A stretch of DNA of 64,000 nucleotides, from NCBI RefSeq assembly GCF_051401765.1, contig NW_027480423.1:15686001-15750000 (forward strand), read 5' to 3'. Below are positions 11,457 through 24,107 of the stretch, piece by piece (the first letter of the stretch is position 1; each line of letters opens with the position of its first letter). A program made the translations under genes and the position numbers. The notes under the pieces are model-generated. The model did no database searches and had not been told where the DNA came from. It saw nothing but the letters and a program-made list of their open reading frames with translations. The stretch is from Calliopsis andreniformis (taxonomy: Eukaryota; Arthropoda; Insecta; Hymenoptera; Andrenidae).

Positions 11457-14112
11457 GGTGGAAGAACGCCATAGAGGGAAGCCTAGGTAGCCCGGATCGT
11501 AGAAATGTCCATATCTTTCACACTGTTTGCAATTTTTCGTTTTATACGGTGGAAAAACTGTTTTATTTATTTTGTATTTTACGCTTCGGGCGTTGACTTC
11601 TAAGGCCCTAACTATTCGATCTGGTGGAGCAACGCCCTAGAGTGCAGCCTAGGTTGACTGGAACGTAGAAATGACCATAACTTCCACACTGGTTGCAATT
11701 ATTCGTTTTATACGATGGAAAAGCTGTTGTATTTATATCGTTTTTTATGCTCCTGGCGCCGACTTCTTAGGCCCTAACTATTCGATCTGGTGGTACAACG
11801 CCCTAGGGTGAAGCCTAGGTTGCCCGGAACGTAGAAATGACCATAACTTTCACACTGGTAGCAATTATTCGTTCTATACGATGGAAAAACTGTTCTATTT
11901 ATTTTGTATTTTATGCTTCGGGCGTTGACTTCTAAGGCCCTAACTATTCGATCTGGTGGAGCAACGCCCTAGAGTTAAGCCTAGGTTGCCCGGTACGTAG
12001 AAATGACCATCACTATCAAACTGGTTACTAGTATTTGTTTTATACGATGGAAAAGCTGTTGTATTTATATCGTATTTTATGCTTCTGGCGTCGACTTCTA
12101 AGGCCCTAACTATTCGATCTGGTAGAGCAACGCCCTAGAGTGAAGCCTAGGCTGCCCGGTAAGTAGAAATGACCATAAGTTTCATACTGGTTGCAATTAT
12201 TCGTTTTATACGATGGAAAAACTGTTTTATTTATTTTGTATTTTACGCTTCGGGCGTTGACTTCTAAGGCCCTAACTGTTTGATCTGGTGGAGCAACGCC
12301 CTAGGGTGAAGCCTAGGGTGCCCGGAACGTAGAAATGACCATTACCTTCACACTGTTTGCAATTATTTTCTTTTATACGATGGAAAAGCTGTTGTATTTA
12401 TATCGTATTTTATGCTTCTGGCGTTGACTTCTATGGCCCTAGCTATTCGATCTAGTGGAGCAACGCCCTAGAGTGAAGCCTAGGTGGCCCGGAACGTAGA
12501 AATGACCATCACTTTCAAACTGGTTGCAATTAATCCTGTTATACGATGGAAAAACTGTTGTATTTTTATTGCATTTTATGCTTCGGGCGATGACTTCTAA
12601 GGCCCTAACTATTCAATCTGTTGGAGCAACGCCCTAGAGTGAAGCCTAGGTTGCTCGGAATGTAGAAATGACCATAACTTTCACACTGGTTGCTATTATT
12701 CGTTTTATATGATGGAAAAACTGTTGTATTTATATTGTATTTTATGCCTCTGGCGTTCACTTCTTAGGCCCTAACTATTCGATCTGGTGGAACAACGGCC
12801 TAGGGTGAAGCCTAGGTTGCCCGGAAAGTAGAAATGACCATAACTTTCACACTGGTTGCTATGATTCGTTTTATATGATGGAAAAACTGTTGTATTTATA
12901 TTGTATTTTATGCTTCTGGCGTTCACTTCTTAGGCCCTAACTATTCGATCTGGTGAAACAACGGCCTAGGGTGAAGCCTAGGTTGCCGGGAAAGTAGAAA
13001 TAACCATAACTTTCACACTGGTAGCAATTTTTCGTTTTATACGATGGAAAAACTGTTCTATTTATTTTATATTTTATGCTTCGGGCGTTGACTTCTATGG
13101 CCCTAACTATTCGATCTGGTGGAGCAACGCCCTAGAGTGAAGCCTAGGTTGCCCGGTACGTAGAAGTGACCATCACTATCAAACTGGTTGCAATTATTTG
13201 TTTTATACGATGGAAAAGCTGTTCTATTTATTTTGTATTTTATGCTTCTGGCGTCGACTTCTTAGGACCTAAACATTCCACCTGGTGGTGCAACGCCCTA
13301 GGGTGAAGCCTAGGTTGTCCGGAAAGTAGAAATGACCATAACTTTCACACTGGTGGCAATTATTCGTTTTATACGATGGAAAAACTGTTCTATTTATTTT
13401 GTATTTTATGCTTCGGGCGTTGACTTCTAAGGCCCTAACTATGCGATCTGGTAGAGCAACGCCCTAGAGTGAAGCCTAGGTTGCCCGGTAAGTAGAAATG
13501 ACCATAAGTTTCATACTGGTTGCAATTATTCGTTTTATACGATGGAAAAACTGTTTTATTTATTTTGTATTTTACGCTTCGGGCGTTGACTTCTAAGGCC
13601 CTAACTATTCGATCTGGTGGAGCAACGCCCTAGAGTGCAACCTAGGTTGCCCGGAACGTAGAAATGACCATAGCTTTCACACTGGTTGCTATCATTCGTT
13701 TTATATGATGGAAAAACTGTTGTATTTATATTGTATTTTATGCTTCTGGCGTCCACTTCTTAGGCCCTAACTTTCGACCTGGTGGAACAACGGCCTAGGG
13801 TGAAGCCTAGGTTGCCCGGAACGTAGATATGTCCATAACTTTTACACTGGTTGCAATTATTCGTTTTATACGATGGAAAAGGTGTTGTATTTATATCGTT
13901 TTTTATGCTCCTGGCGTTGACTTCTTAGGCCCTAACTATTCGATCTGGTGGTACAACGCCCTAGGGTGAAGCCTAGGTTGCCCGGAACGTAGAAATGACC
14001 ATAACTTTTACTCTGGCAGCAATTATTCGTTTTATACAATGGAAAAACCGTTCTATTTATTTTGTATTTTATACTTCGGGCGTTGACTTCTGACGCCGTT
14101 GCTATTTGATGT
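11457..14112 (+). repeat. HOR B, 16-mer version (2,656 bp)
   Basis: This is the same HOR as the 11-mer version, extended by five monomers at about 12,900-13,700. The inherited 1-bp deletion recurs at 13,763-13,780, exactly 2,656 bp after its previous occurrence. Near 11,660 this version passes directly from a GTGCAGCC monomer to the CTTCCACACTGG monomer. The next version has two extra monomers at that point (about 14,330-14,660). Confidence 0.82.
11535..11551 (+). other. CENP-B-box-like element, 8 of 9 core bases (block B, first)
   Basis: TTTCGTTTTATACGGTG has TTCG, the central A and CGG in place, and only the last core G is T. It lies in the GAAGAACGCC marker monomer of HOR B. The corresponding unit one HOR earlier (about 9,709) has TTCC and so loses the match. 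Confidence 0.5.
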
Positions 14113-17099
14113 GGTGGAAGAACGCCATAGAGGGAAGCCTAGGTAGCCCGGATCGTAGAAATGTCCATATCTTTCACACTGTTTGCAATTTTTCGTTTTA
14201 TACGGTGGAAAAACTGTTTTATTTATTTTGTATTTTACGCTTCGGGCGTTTACTTCTTAGGCCCTAACTATTCGATCTGGTGGAGCAACGCCCTAGAGTG
14301 CAGCCTAGGTTGCCCGGAACGTAGATATGTCCATAACTTTTACGCTGGTTGCTATTATTCGTTTTATACGATGGAAAAACTGTTGTACTTATATTGTATT
14401 TTATTCTTATGGCGTTGAATTCTAAGTCCTAGCTATTCGATCTGGTGGAGCAACGCCCTAGAGTGAAACCTAGGTTACCCGGAACGTAGAAATGACAAGT
14501 ACTTTCATACTGTTTGCAGTTATTCCTGTTATACGATGAAAAAACTTTTGCATCTTTATTGTATTATATGCTTCTGGCGTTGACTTCTAAGGCCCTAGCT
14601 ATTCGATTTGGTGGAGCACCGCCCTAGAGTGAAGCCCAGGTTGCCCGGAACGTAGAAATGACCATAACTTCCACACTGGTTGCAATTATTCGTTTTATAC
14701 GATGGAAAAGCTGTTGTATTTATATCGTTTTTTATGCTCCTGGCGTCGACTTCTTAGGCCCTAACTATTCGATCTGGTGGTACAACGCCCTAGGGTGAAG
14801 CCTAGGTTGCCCGGAACGTAGAAATGACCATAACTTTCACACTGGTAGCAATTATTCGTTCTATACGATGGAAAAACTGTTCTATTTATTTTGTATTTTA
14901 TGCTTCGGGCGTTGACTTCTAAGGCCCTAACTATTCGATCTGGTGGAGCAACGCCCTAGAGTTAAGCCTAGGTTGCCCGGTACGTAGAAATGACCATCAC
15001 TATCAAACTGGTTACTAGTATTTGTTTTATACGATGGAAAAGCTGTTGTATTTATATCGTATTTTATGCTTCTGGCGTCGACTTCTAAGGCCCTAACTAT
15101 TCGATCTGGTAGAGCAACGCCCTAGAGTGAAGCCTAGGCTGCCCGGTAAGTAGAAATGACCATAAGTTTCATACTGGTTGCAATTATTCGTTTTATACGA
15201 TGGAAAAACTGTTTTATTTATTTTGTATTTTACGCTTCGGGCGTTGACTTCTAAGGCCCTAACTGTTTGATCTGGTGGAGCAACGCCCTAGGGTGAAGCC
15301 TAGGGTGCCCGGAACGTAGAAATGACCATTACCTTCACACTGTTTGCAATTATTTTCTTTTATACGATGGAAAAGCTGTTGTATTTATATCGTATTTTAT
15401 GCTTCTGGCGTTGACTTCTATGGCCCTAGCTATTCGATCTAGTGGAGCAACGCCCTAGAGTGAAGCCTAGGTGGCCCGGAACGTAGAAATGACCATCACT
15501 TTCAAACTGGTTGCAATTAATCCTGTTATACGATGGAAAAACTGTTGTATTTTTATTGCATTTTATGCTTCGGGCGATGACTTCTAAGGCCCTAACTATT
15601 CAATCTGTTGGAGCAACGCCCTAGAGTGAAGCCTAGGTTGCTCGGAATGTAGAAATGACCATAACCTTCACACTGGTTGCTATTATTCGTTTTATATGAT
15701 GGAAAAACTGTTGTATTTATATTGTATTTTATGCCTCTGGCGTTCACTTCTTAGGCCCTAACTATTCGATCTGGTGGAACAACGGCCTAGGGTGAAGCCT
15801 AGGTTGCCCGGAAAGTAGAAATGACCATAACTTTCACACTGGTTGCTATGATTCGTTTTATATGATGGAAAAACTGTTGTATTTATATTGTATTTTATGC
15901 TTCTGGCGTTCACTTCTTAGGCCCTAACTATTCGATCTGGTGAAACAACGGCCTAGGGTGAAGCCTAGGTTGCCGGGAAAGTAGAAATAACCATAACTTT
16001 CACACTGGTAGCAATTTTTCGTTTTATACGATGGAAAAACTGTTCTATTTATTTTATATTTTATGCTTCGGGCGTTGACTTCTATGGCCCTAACTATTCG
16101 ATCTGGTGGAGCAACGCCCTAGAGTGAAGCCTAGGTTGCCCGGTACGTAGAAGTGACCATGACTATCAAACTGGTTGCAATTATTTGTTTTATACGATGG
16201 AAAAGCTGTTCTATTTATTTTGTATTTTATGCTTCTGGCGTCGACTTCTTAGGACCTAAACATTCCACCTGGTGGTACAACGCCCTAGGGTGAAGCCTAG
16301 GTTGTCCGGAAAGTAGAAATGACCATAACTTTCACACTGGTGGCAATTATTCGTTTTATACGATGGAAAAACTGTTCTATTTATTTTGTATTTTATGCTT
16401 GGGGCGTTGACTTCTAAGGCCCTAACTATGCGATCTGGTAGAGCAACGCCCTAGAGTGAAGCCTAGGTTGCCCGGTAAGTAGAAATGACCATAAGTTTCA
16501 TACTGGTTGCAATTATTCGTTTTATACGATGGAAAAACTGTTTTATTTATTTTGTATTTTACGCTTCGGGCGTTGACTTCTAAGGCCCTAACTATTCGAT
16601 CTGGTGGAGCAACGCCCTAGAGTGCAACCTAGGTTGCCCGGAACGTAGAAATGACCATAGCTTTCACACTGGTTGCTATCATTCGTTTTATATGATGGAA
16701 AAACTGTTGTATTTATATTGTATTTTATGCTTCTGGCGTCCACTTCTTAGGCCCTAACTTTCGACCTGGTGGAACAACGGCCTAGGGTGAAGCCTAGGTT
16801 GCCCGGAACGTAGATATGTCCATAACTTTTACACTGGTTGCAATTATTCGTTTTATACGATGGAAAAGGTGTTGTATTTATATCGTTTTTTATGCTCCTG
16901 GCGTTGACTTCTTAGGCCCTAACTATTCGATCTGGTGGTACAACGCCCTAGGGTGAAGCCTAGGTTGCCCGGAACGTAGAAATGACCATAACTTTTACTC
17001 TGGCAGCAATTATTCGTTTTATACAATGGAAAAACCGTTCTATTTATTTTGTATTTTATACTTCGGGCGTTGACTTCTGACGCCGTTGCTATTTGATGT
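14113..17099 (+). repeat. HOR B, 18-mer version (2,987 bp)
   Basis: This version aligns to about 11,670-14,110 at offset about 2,988 and to 17,100-18,085 at offset 2,987. Compared with the 16-mer it contains two additional monomers (about 14,330-14,660), with TTCTTATGGCGTTGAATTC and ATGACAAGTACTTTCATAC. A missing base in AAGTCCTAGC at 14,421-14,434 is inherited at 17,408-17,421. The length is 18 x 166 minus 1. Confidence 0.84.
14191..14207 (+). other. CENP-B-box-like element, 8 of 9 core bases (block B, second)
   Basis: Same element and same monomer type as at 11,535, one 16-mer HOR later. Confidence 0.5.
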
Positions 17100-18085
17100 G
17101 GTGGAAGAACGCCATAGAGGGAAGCCTAGGTAGCCCGGATCGTAGAAATGTCCATATCTTTCACACTGTTTGCAATTTTTCGTTTTATACGGTGGAAAAA
17201 CTGTTTTATTTATTTTGTATTTTACGCTTCGGGCGTTGACTTCTAAGGCCCTAACTATTCGATCTGGTGGAGCAACGCCCTAGAGTGCAGCCTAGGTTGC
17301 CCGGAACGTAGATATGTCCATAACTTTTACGCTGGTTGCTATTATTCGTTTTATACGATGGAAAAACTGTTGTACTTATATTGTATTTTATTCTTATGGC
17401 GTTGAATTCTAAGTCCTAGCTATTCGATCTGGTGGAGCAACGCCCTAGAGTGAAACCTAGGTTACCCGGAACGTAGAAATGACAAGTACTTTCATACTGT
17501 TTGCAGTTATTCCTGTTATACGATGAAAAAACTTTTGCATCTTTATTGTATTATATGCTTCTGGCGTTGACTTCTAAGGCCCTAGCTATTCGATTTGGTG
17601 GAGCACCGCCCTAGAGTGAAGCCCAGGTTGCCCGGAACGTAGAAATGACCATAACTTCCACACTGGTTGCAATTATTCGTTTTATACGATGGAAAAGCTG
17701 TTGTATTTATATCGTTTTTTATGCTCCTGGCGTCGACTTCTTAGGCCCTAACTATTCGATCTGGTGGTACAACGCCCTAGGGTGAAGCCTAGGTTGCCCG
17801 GAACGTAGAAATGACCATAACTTTCACACTGGTAGCAATTATTCGTTCTATACGATGGAAAAACTGTTCTATTTATTTTGTATTTTATGCTTCGGGCGTT
17901 GACTTCTAAGGCCCTAACTATTCGATCTGGTGGAGCAACGCCCTAGAGTTAAGCCTAGGTTGCCCGGTACGTAGAAATGACCATCACTATCAAACTGGTT
18001 ACAAGTATTTGTTTTATACGATGGAAAAGCTGTTGTATTTATACCGTATTTTATGCTTCTGGCGTCGACTTCTAAGGCCCTAACT
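17100..18085 (+). repeat. HOR B, partial second 18-mer copy (about 6 monomers)
   Basis: It follows the preceding 18-mer at offset 2,987 with only scattered differences, for example ACTAGTATTTG at 15,013 against ACAAGTATTTG here. It breaks off at about 18,085, where GGTAGAGCAACG should follow but GGTGGAGCAACG and a different monomer appear. It is therefore a truncated copy produced by a switch to another part of block B. Confidence 0.78.
17178..17194 (+). other. CENP-B-box-like element, 8 of 9 core bases (block B, third)
   Basis: Same element and same monomer type, one 18-mer HOR later. Confidence 0.5.
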
Positions 18086-18299
18086 ATTCGATCTGGTGGA
18101 GCAACGCCCTAGAGTGAAGCCTAGGTTGCCCGGTACGTAGAAGTGACCATCACTATCAAACTGGTTGCAATTATTTGTTTTATACGATGGAAAAGCTGTT
18201 CTATTTATTTTGTATTTTATGCTTCGGGCGTTGACTTCTAAGGCCCTAACTATTCGATCTGGTAGAGCAACGCCCTAGAGTGAAGCCCAGGTTGCCCGG

Positions 18300-18975
18300 T
18301 ACGTAGAAATGACCATAACTTTCACACTGGTTGCCATTATTCGTTTTATACGATGGAAAAACTGTTGTACTTATATTGTATTTTATTCTTATGGCGTTGA
18401 ATTGTAAGTCCCTAGCTATTCGATCTGGTGGAGCAACGCCCTAGAGTGAAACCTAGGTTACCCGGAACGTAGAAATGACAAGTACTTTCATACTGTTTGC
18501 AGTTATTCCTGTTATACGATGAAAAAACCTTTGCATCTTTATTATATTTTATGCTTCTGGCGTTGACTTCTAAGGCCCTAGCTATTCGATTTGGTGGAGC
18601 ACCGCCCTAGAGTGAAGCCTAGGTTGCCCGTAACGTAGAAGTGACCATAACTTCGACACTGGTTGCAATTATTCGTTTTATACGATGGAAAAGCTGTTGT
18701 ATTTATATCGTTTTTTATGCTCCTGGCGTTGACTTCTTAGGCCCTAACTATTCCATCTGGTGGAACAACGCACTAGGGTAAAGCCCAGATTGCTCGGAAC
18801 GTAGAAATGACCATAACTTTCACACTGGTAGCAATTTTTCGTTCTATACGATGAAAAACTGTTCTATTTATTTTATATTTTATGCTTCGGGCGTTGACTT
18901 CTAAGGCTCTAACTATTCGATCTGGTGGAGCAACGCCCTAGAGTTAAGCCTAGGTTGCCCGGTAAGTAGAAATGA
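18300..18975 (+). repeat. Four-monomer segment copied from the start of block B
   Basis: It matches about 8,343-9,018 at offset 9,957. Shared rare variants include CCTTTGCATCTTTATTATA, GAAGTGACCATAACTTCGAC, GTAAAGCCCAGATTG and AAGGCTCTAAC. A 1-bp deletion (ACGATGAAAAACTG near 18,850) is private to this copy. The pieces at both ends of block B are thus related across 10 kb. Confidence 0.78.
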
Positions 18976-19621
18976 CCATCACTATCAAACTGGTTACAAT
19001 TATTTGTTTTATACGATGGAAAAGCTGTTGTATTTATATCGTATTTTATGCTTCTGGCGTCGACTTCTTAGGACCTAACCATTCCACCTGGTGGTACAAC
19101 GCCCTAGGGTGAAGCCTAGGTTGTCCGGAAAGTAGAAATGACCATAACTTTCACACTGGTGGCAATTATTCGTTTTATACGATGGAAAAACTGTTCTATT
19201 TATTTTGTATTTTATGCTTCGGGCGTTGACTTCTAAGGCCCTAACTATGCGATCTGGTAGAGCAACGCCCTAGAGTGAAGCCTAGGTTGCCCGGTAAGTA
19301 GAAATGACCATAAGTTTCATACTGGTTGCAATTATTCGTTTTATACGATGGAAAAACTGTTTTATTTATTTTGTATTTTACGCTTCGGGCGTTGACTTCT
19401 AAGGCCCTAACTATTCGATCTGGTGGAGCAACGCCCTAGAGTGCAGCCTAGGTTGCCCGGAACGTAGAAATGACCATAGCTTTCACACTGGTTGCTATCA
19501 TTCGTTTTATACGATGGAAAAACTGTTTTATTTATTTTGTATTTTACGCTTCGGGCGTTGACTTCTAAGGCCCTAACTATTCGATCTGGTGGAGCAACGC
19601 CCTAGAGTGCAGCCTAGGTTG

Positions 19622-20400
19622 CCCGGAACGTAGATATGTCCATAACTTTTACACTGGTTGCTATTATTCGTTTTATACGATGGAAAAACTGTTGTACTTA
19701 TATTGTATTTTATTCTTATGGCGTTGAATTCTAAGTCCCTAGCTATTCGATCTGGTGGAGCAACGCCCTAGAGTGAAACCTAGGTTACCCGGAACGTAGA
19801 AATGACAAGTACTTTCATACTGTTTGCAGTTATTCCTGTTATACGATGAAAAAACTTTTGCATCTTTATTGTATTTTATGCTTCTGGCGTTGGCTTCTAA
19901 GGCCCTAGCTATTCGATTTGGTGGAGCACCGCACTAGAGTGAAGCCCAGGTTGCCCGGAACGTAGAAATGACCATAACTTCCACACTGGTTGCAATTATT
20001 CGTTTTATACGATGGAAAAGCTGTTGTATTTATATCGTTTTTTATGCTCCTGGCGTCGACTTCTTAGGCCCTAACTATTCGATCTGGTGGTACAACGCCC
20101 TAGGGTGAAGCCTAGGTTGCCCGGAACGTAGAAATGACCATAACTTTCACACTGGTAGCAATTATTCGTTCTATACGATGGAAAAACTGTTCTATTTATT
20201 TTGTATTTTATGCTTCGGGCGTTGACTTCTAAGGCCCTAACTATTCGATCTGGTGGAGCAACGCCCTAGAGTTAAGCCTAGGTTGCCCGGTACGTAGAAA
20301 TGACCATCACTATCAAACTGGTTACAAGTATTTGTTTTATACGATGGAAAAGCTGTTGTATTTATATCGTATTTTATGCTTCTGGCGTCGACTTTTAAGG
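19622..20400 (+). repeat. Copy of about five HOR B monomers (14-mer spacing)
   Basis: It repeats about 17,300-18,078 at offset 2,322-2,323 (14 monomers). It includes GATATGTCCATAACTTTTAC, TTATTCTTATGGCGTTGAATTC and the TTTGCATCTTTATTG monomer. This copy has the full AAGTCCCTAGC, so the offset changes by 1 bp at that point. It shows HOR B in yet another period. Confidence 0.75.
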
Positions 20401-21657
20401 CCCTAACTATTCGATCTGGTAGAGCAACGCCCTAGAGTGAAGCCTAGGCTGCCCGGTAAGTAGAAATGACCATAAGTTTCATACTGGTTGCAATTATTCG
20501 TTTTATACGATGGAAAAACTGTTTTATTTATTTTGTATTTTACGCTTCGGGCGTTGACTTCTAAGGCCCTAACTATTCGATCTGGTGGAGCAACACCCTA
20601 GAGTGCAGCCTAGGTTGCCCGGAACGTAGAAATGACCATAGCTTTCACACTGGTTGCTATCATTCGTTTTATATGATGGAAAAACTGTTGTATTTATATT
20701 GTATTTTATGCTTCTGGCGTTGACTTCTTAGGCCCTAACTATTCGATCTGGTAGAGCAACGCCCTAGAGTGAAGCCCAGGTTGCCCGGTACGTAGAAATG
20801 ACCATAACTTTCACACTGGTTGCTATTATTCGTTTTATACGATGGAAAAACTGTTGTACTTATATTGTATTTTATTCTTATGGCGTTGAATTGTAAGTCC
20901 CTAGCTATTCGATCTGGTGGAGCAACGCCCTAGAGTGAAACCTAGGTTACCCGGAACGTAGAAATGACAAGTACTTTCATACTGTTTGCAGTTATTCCTG
21001 TTATACGATGAAAAAACCTTTGCATCTTTAATATATTTTATGCTTCTGGCGTTGACTTCTAAGGCCCTAGCTATTCGATCTGGTGGAACAACGCCCTAGG
21101 GTGAAGCCTAGGTTGCCTGGAACGTAGAAATGACCATAACCTTTACACTGGTAGCAATTATTCGTTTTATACAGTGGAAAAACTGTTCTATTTATTTTGT
21201 ATTTTATGCTTCTGGCGTTGACTTCTATGGCCCTAACTATTCGATCTAGTGGAGCAACGCCCTAGAGTGAAGCCTAGGTTGCCCGGAACGTAGAAATGAC
21301 CATCGCTTTCAAACTGGTTGCAATTAATCCTGTTATACGATGGTAAAACTGTGGTAATTTTATTGCATTTTATGCTTCGGGCGTTGACTTCTATGGCCCT
21401 AACTATTCAATCTGTTGGAGCAACGACCTAGAGTGAAGCCTAGGTTCCTCGGAATGTAGAAATGTCCATAACTTTCACACTGGTTGCAATTATTAGTTTC
21501 ATACGATGGAAAAACTGTTGTATTTATATTGTATTTAATGCTTCTGGCGTTGACTTCTTAGGCCCTAACACTTCGATCTGGTGGATCAACGCCCTACAGT
21601 GAAGCCTAGGTTGCCCGGAACGTAGGTATGACCATAACCTTCACACAGGTTGCAATT

Positions 21658-21674
21658 ATTCGTTTTATACGGTG
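21658..21674 (+). other. CENP-B-box-like element, 8 of 9 core bases (subtype G)
   Basis: ATTCGTTTTATACGGTG lies in a second, independent monomer subtype recognised by CCTTCACACAGGTTGC before it and GTAAAGGCTGTTG after it. Confidence 0.5.
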
Positions 21675-23111
21675 TAAAGGCTGTTGTATTTATTTTGTAT
21701 TTTATTCTTCTGGAGTTGACTTCTTAGGCCCTAGCTATTCGATCTGGTAGAACAACGCCGTAGAGTGAAGCCTAGGTTGCCCGGAACGCAGAAATGACCA
21801 TTACTTTCACACTGTTTGCAATTATCCCTTTTATACGATCGAAATGCTGCTGTATTTATATCGTATTTTATGCTTCTGGCGTTGACTTCTAAGGACGTAA
21901 CTATTCGATCTGGTGGAGCAACGACCTAGAGTGAAGCCTAGGTTGCTCGGAATGTAGAAATGACCATAACTTTCACACTGGTTGCAATTATTCGTTTTAT
22001 ACGATGGAAAAGCTGTTGTATATATATTTTATTTTATGCTTCTGGCGTTCACTTCTTAGGCCCTACCTATTCGACCTGGTGGAACAACGCCCTAGGCTGA
22101 AGCCTAGGTTGCCCGGAACGTAGAAATGACCATAACTTTTACACTGGTAGCAATTATTCGTTTTATACAATGGAAAAACTGTTGTATTTATATCGTATTT
22201 TATGCTTCTGGCGTTGACTTCTTAGGCCCTAACTATTCCATCTGGTGGAACAACGCCCTAGGGTGAAGCCTAGGTTGCCTGGAACGTAGAAATGACCATA
22301 ACCTTTACACTGGTAGCAATTATTCGTTTTATACAGTGGAAAAACTGTTCTATTTATTTTGTATTTTATGCTTCAGGCGTAGGCTTCTAAGGCCGTAGCT
22401 ATTCGATATGGTGCAGCACCGCCCTAGAGTGAAGCCTAGGTTGCCCGGAACGTAGAAATGACCATCACTTTGAAACTGGTTGCAATTAATCCTGTTATAC
22501 GATGGAAAAACTGTTGTATTTTTATTGCATTTTATGCTTCGGGCGTTGACTTCTAAGGCCCTAACTATTCAATCTGTTGGTGCAACGCCCTAGAGTGAAG
22601 CCTAGGTTGCTCGGAATGCAGATATGACCATTACTTTCACACTGGTTGCAATTATTCGTTTTATACGATGGAAAAACTGTTGTATTTATATTGTATTTTA
22701 TGCTTCTGGCGTTCACTTGTTAGGCCCTAACTATTCGATCTGGTGGAACAACGCCCTAGGGTGAAGCCTAGGCTGCCCGGAACGTAGAAATGACCATCAC
22801 TTTCGCGCGGGTTGCAATTATTCCTGTTATAGAATGTAAAGACTGTTGCATTTTTATTGTATTTTATGCTTCAGGCGTTGACTTCTGAGGCCGTAGCTAT
22901 TCGAAGTGGTGGAAGAACGCCATAGAGTGAAGCGTAGGTTGCCCGGAACGTAGAAATGTCCATATCTTTCTCACTGTTTGCAATTGTTCATTTTATACGA
23001 TGGCAAAGCTGTTGTATTTATATTGTATTTTATGCTTCTGGCGTTGACTTCTTAGGCCCTAACTATTCGATCTGGTGGAGCAATTCCTCAGAGTTAAGTC
23101 TAGGATGCCCG

Positions 23112-23277
23112 AAACGCCGAAATGATCATTACTTTCACGCTTGATGCAATTATTCCTGTTATACGATGAAAAGACCGTTGTATTTTTATTGTATTTTATG
23201 CTTCAGGCGTAGGCTTCTAAGGCCGTAGCTATTCGATATGGTGGAGCACCGCCCTAGATTGAGGCCTAGGTTGCTCG
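23112..23277 (+). repeat. Marker monomer subtype M, copy 3
   Basis: This block C copy reads CTTGATGC where the others have CTTGTTGC, and GATTGAGGCC near its end. Its predecessor has GCAATTCCTCAGAG. Confidence 0.88.
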
Positions 23278-23483
23278 GAACGTAGAAATGACCACTACAT
23301 TCACACTGTTTGCAATTATTCATTTTATACGATGGAAAAGCTGTTGTATTTATATCGTATTTTATGCTTCGGGCGTTGACTTCTTAGGCCCTAACATTTC
23401 GATCTGGTGGAGCAACGCCCTACAGTGAAGCCTAGGTTGCCCGTAACGTAGATATGACCATAACCTTCACACAGGTTGCAATT

Positions 23484-23500
23484 ATTCGTTTTATACGGTG
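23484..23500 (+). other. CENP-B-box-like element, 8 of 9 (subtype G)
   Basis: Block C copy of the ACACAGG / GTAAAGGCTG subtype. Confidence 0.5.
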
Positions 23501-23941
23501 TAAAGGCTGTTGTACTTATTTTGTATTTTATTCTTCTGGTGTTGACTTCTTAGGCCCTAACATTTCGATCTGGTGGAGCAACGACCTACAGTGAAGCCTA
23601 GGTTGCCCGGAACGTAGAAATGACCATAAGTTTCATAATGGTTGCTATTATTCGTTTTATACGATGGAAAAACTGTTATAAATATATTGTATTTTATGCT
23701 TCAGGCGTTGACTTCTGAGGCAGTAGCTATTTGATGTGGTAGAAGAACGCCATAGAGTGAAGCCTAGGTTGCCCGGAACGTGGAAATGTCCATATCCTTC
23801 ACACTGTTTGCAATTATTCATTTTATACGGTGGCAAAGCTGTTGAATTTATATTGTATTTTATGCTTCTGGCGTTGACTCCTTAGGCCCTAACTATTCGA
23901 TCTGGTGGAGCAATGCCTCAGAGTTAAGTCTAGGATGCCCG

Positions 23942-24107
23942 AAACGCCGAAATGATCATTACTTTCACGCTTGTTGCAATTATTCCTGTTATACGATGAA
24001 AAGACCGTTGAATTTTTATTGTATTTTATGCTTCAGGCGTAGGCTTCTAAGGCGGTAACTATTCGATATGGTGGAGCACCGCCCTAGAGTGAAGCCTAGG
24101 TTGCCCG
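23942..24107 (+). repeat. Marker monomer subtype M, copy 4
   Basis: A block C copy, 830 bp (five monomers) after copy 3, with the private change GTTGAATTTTTATTG. Confidence 0.88.

Larger units (their letters stand above)
8348..21080 (+). repeat. Block B: ladder of related 11-, 16- and 18-mer HORs
   Basis: About 77 monomers share a common set of variants: GGCGTCGACTTC, CGTTTTTTATGCTCCTGG, GGTGGTACAACGCC, GTAAGTAGAAATGACCATAAG and GAAGAACGCCATAGAGGGAAG. The marker GGTGGAAGAACGCCATAGAGGG starts at 9,631, 11,457, 14,113 and 17,100, giving intervals of 1,826, 2,656 and 2,987 bp (11, 16 and 18 monomers). The three HOR versions differ by insertion or loss of whole monomers. From about 18,085 the order changes to a mixture of pieces from earlier in the block. 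Confidence 0.88.
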
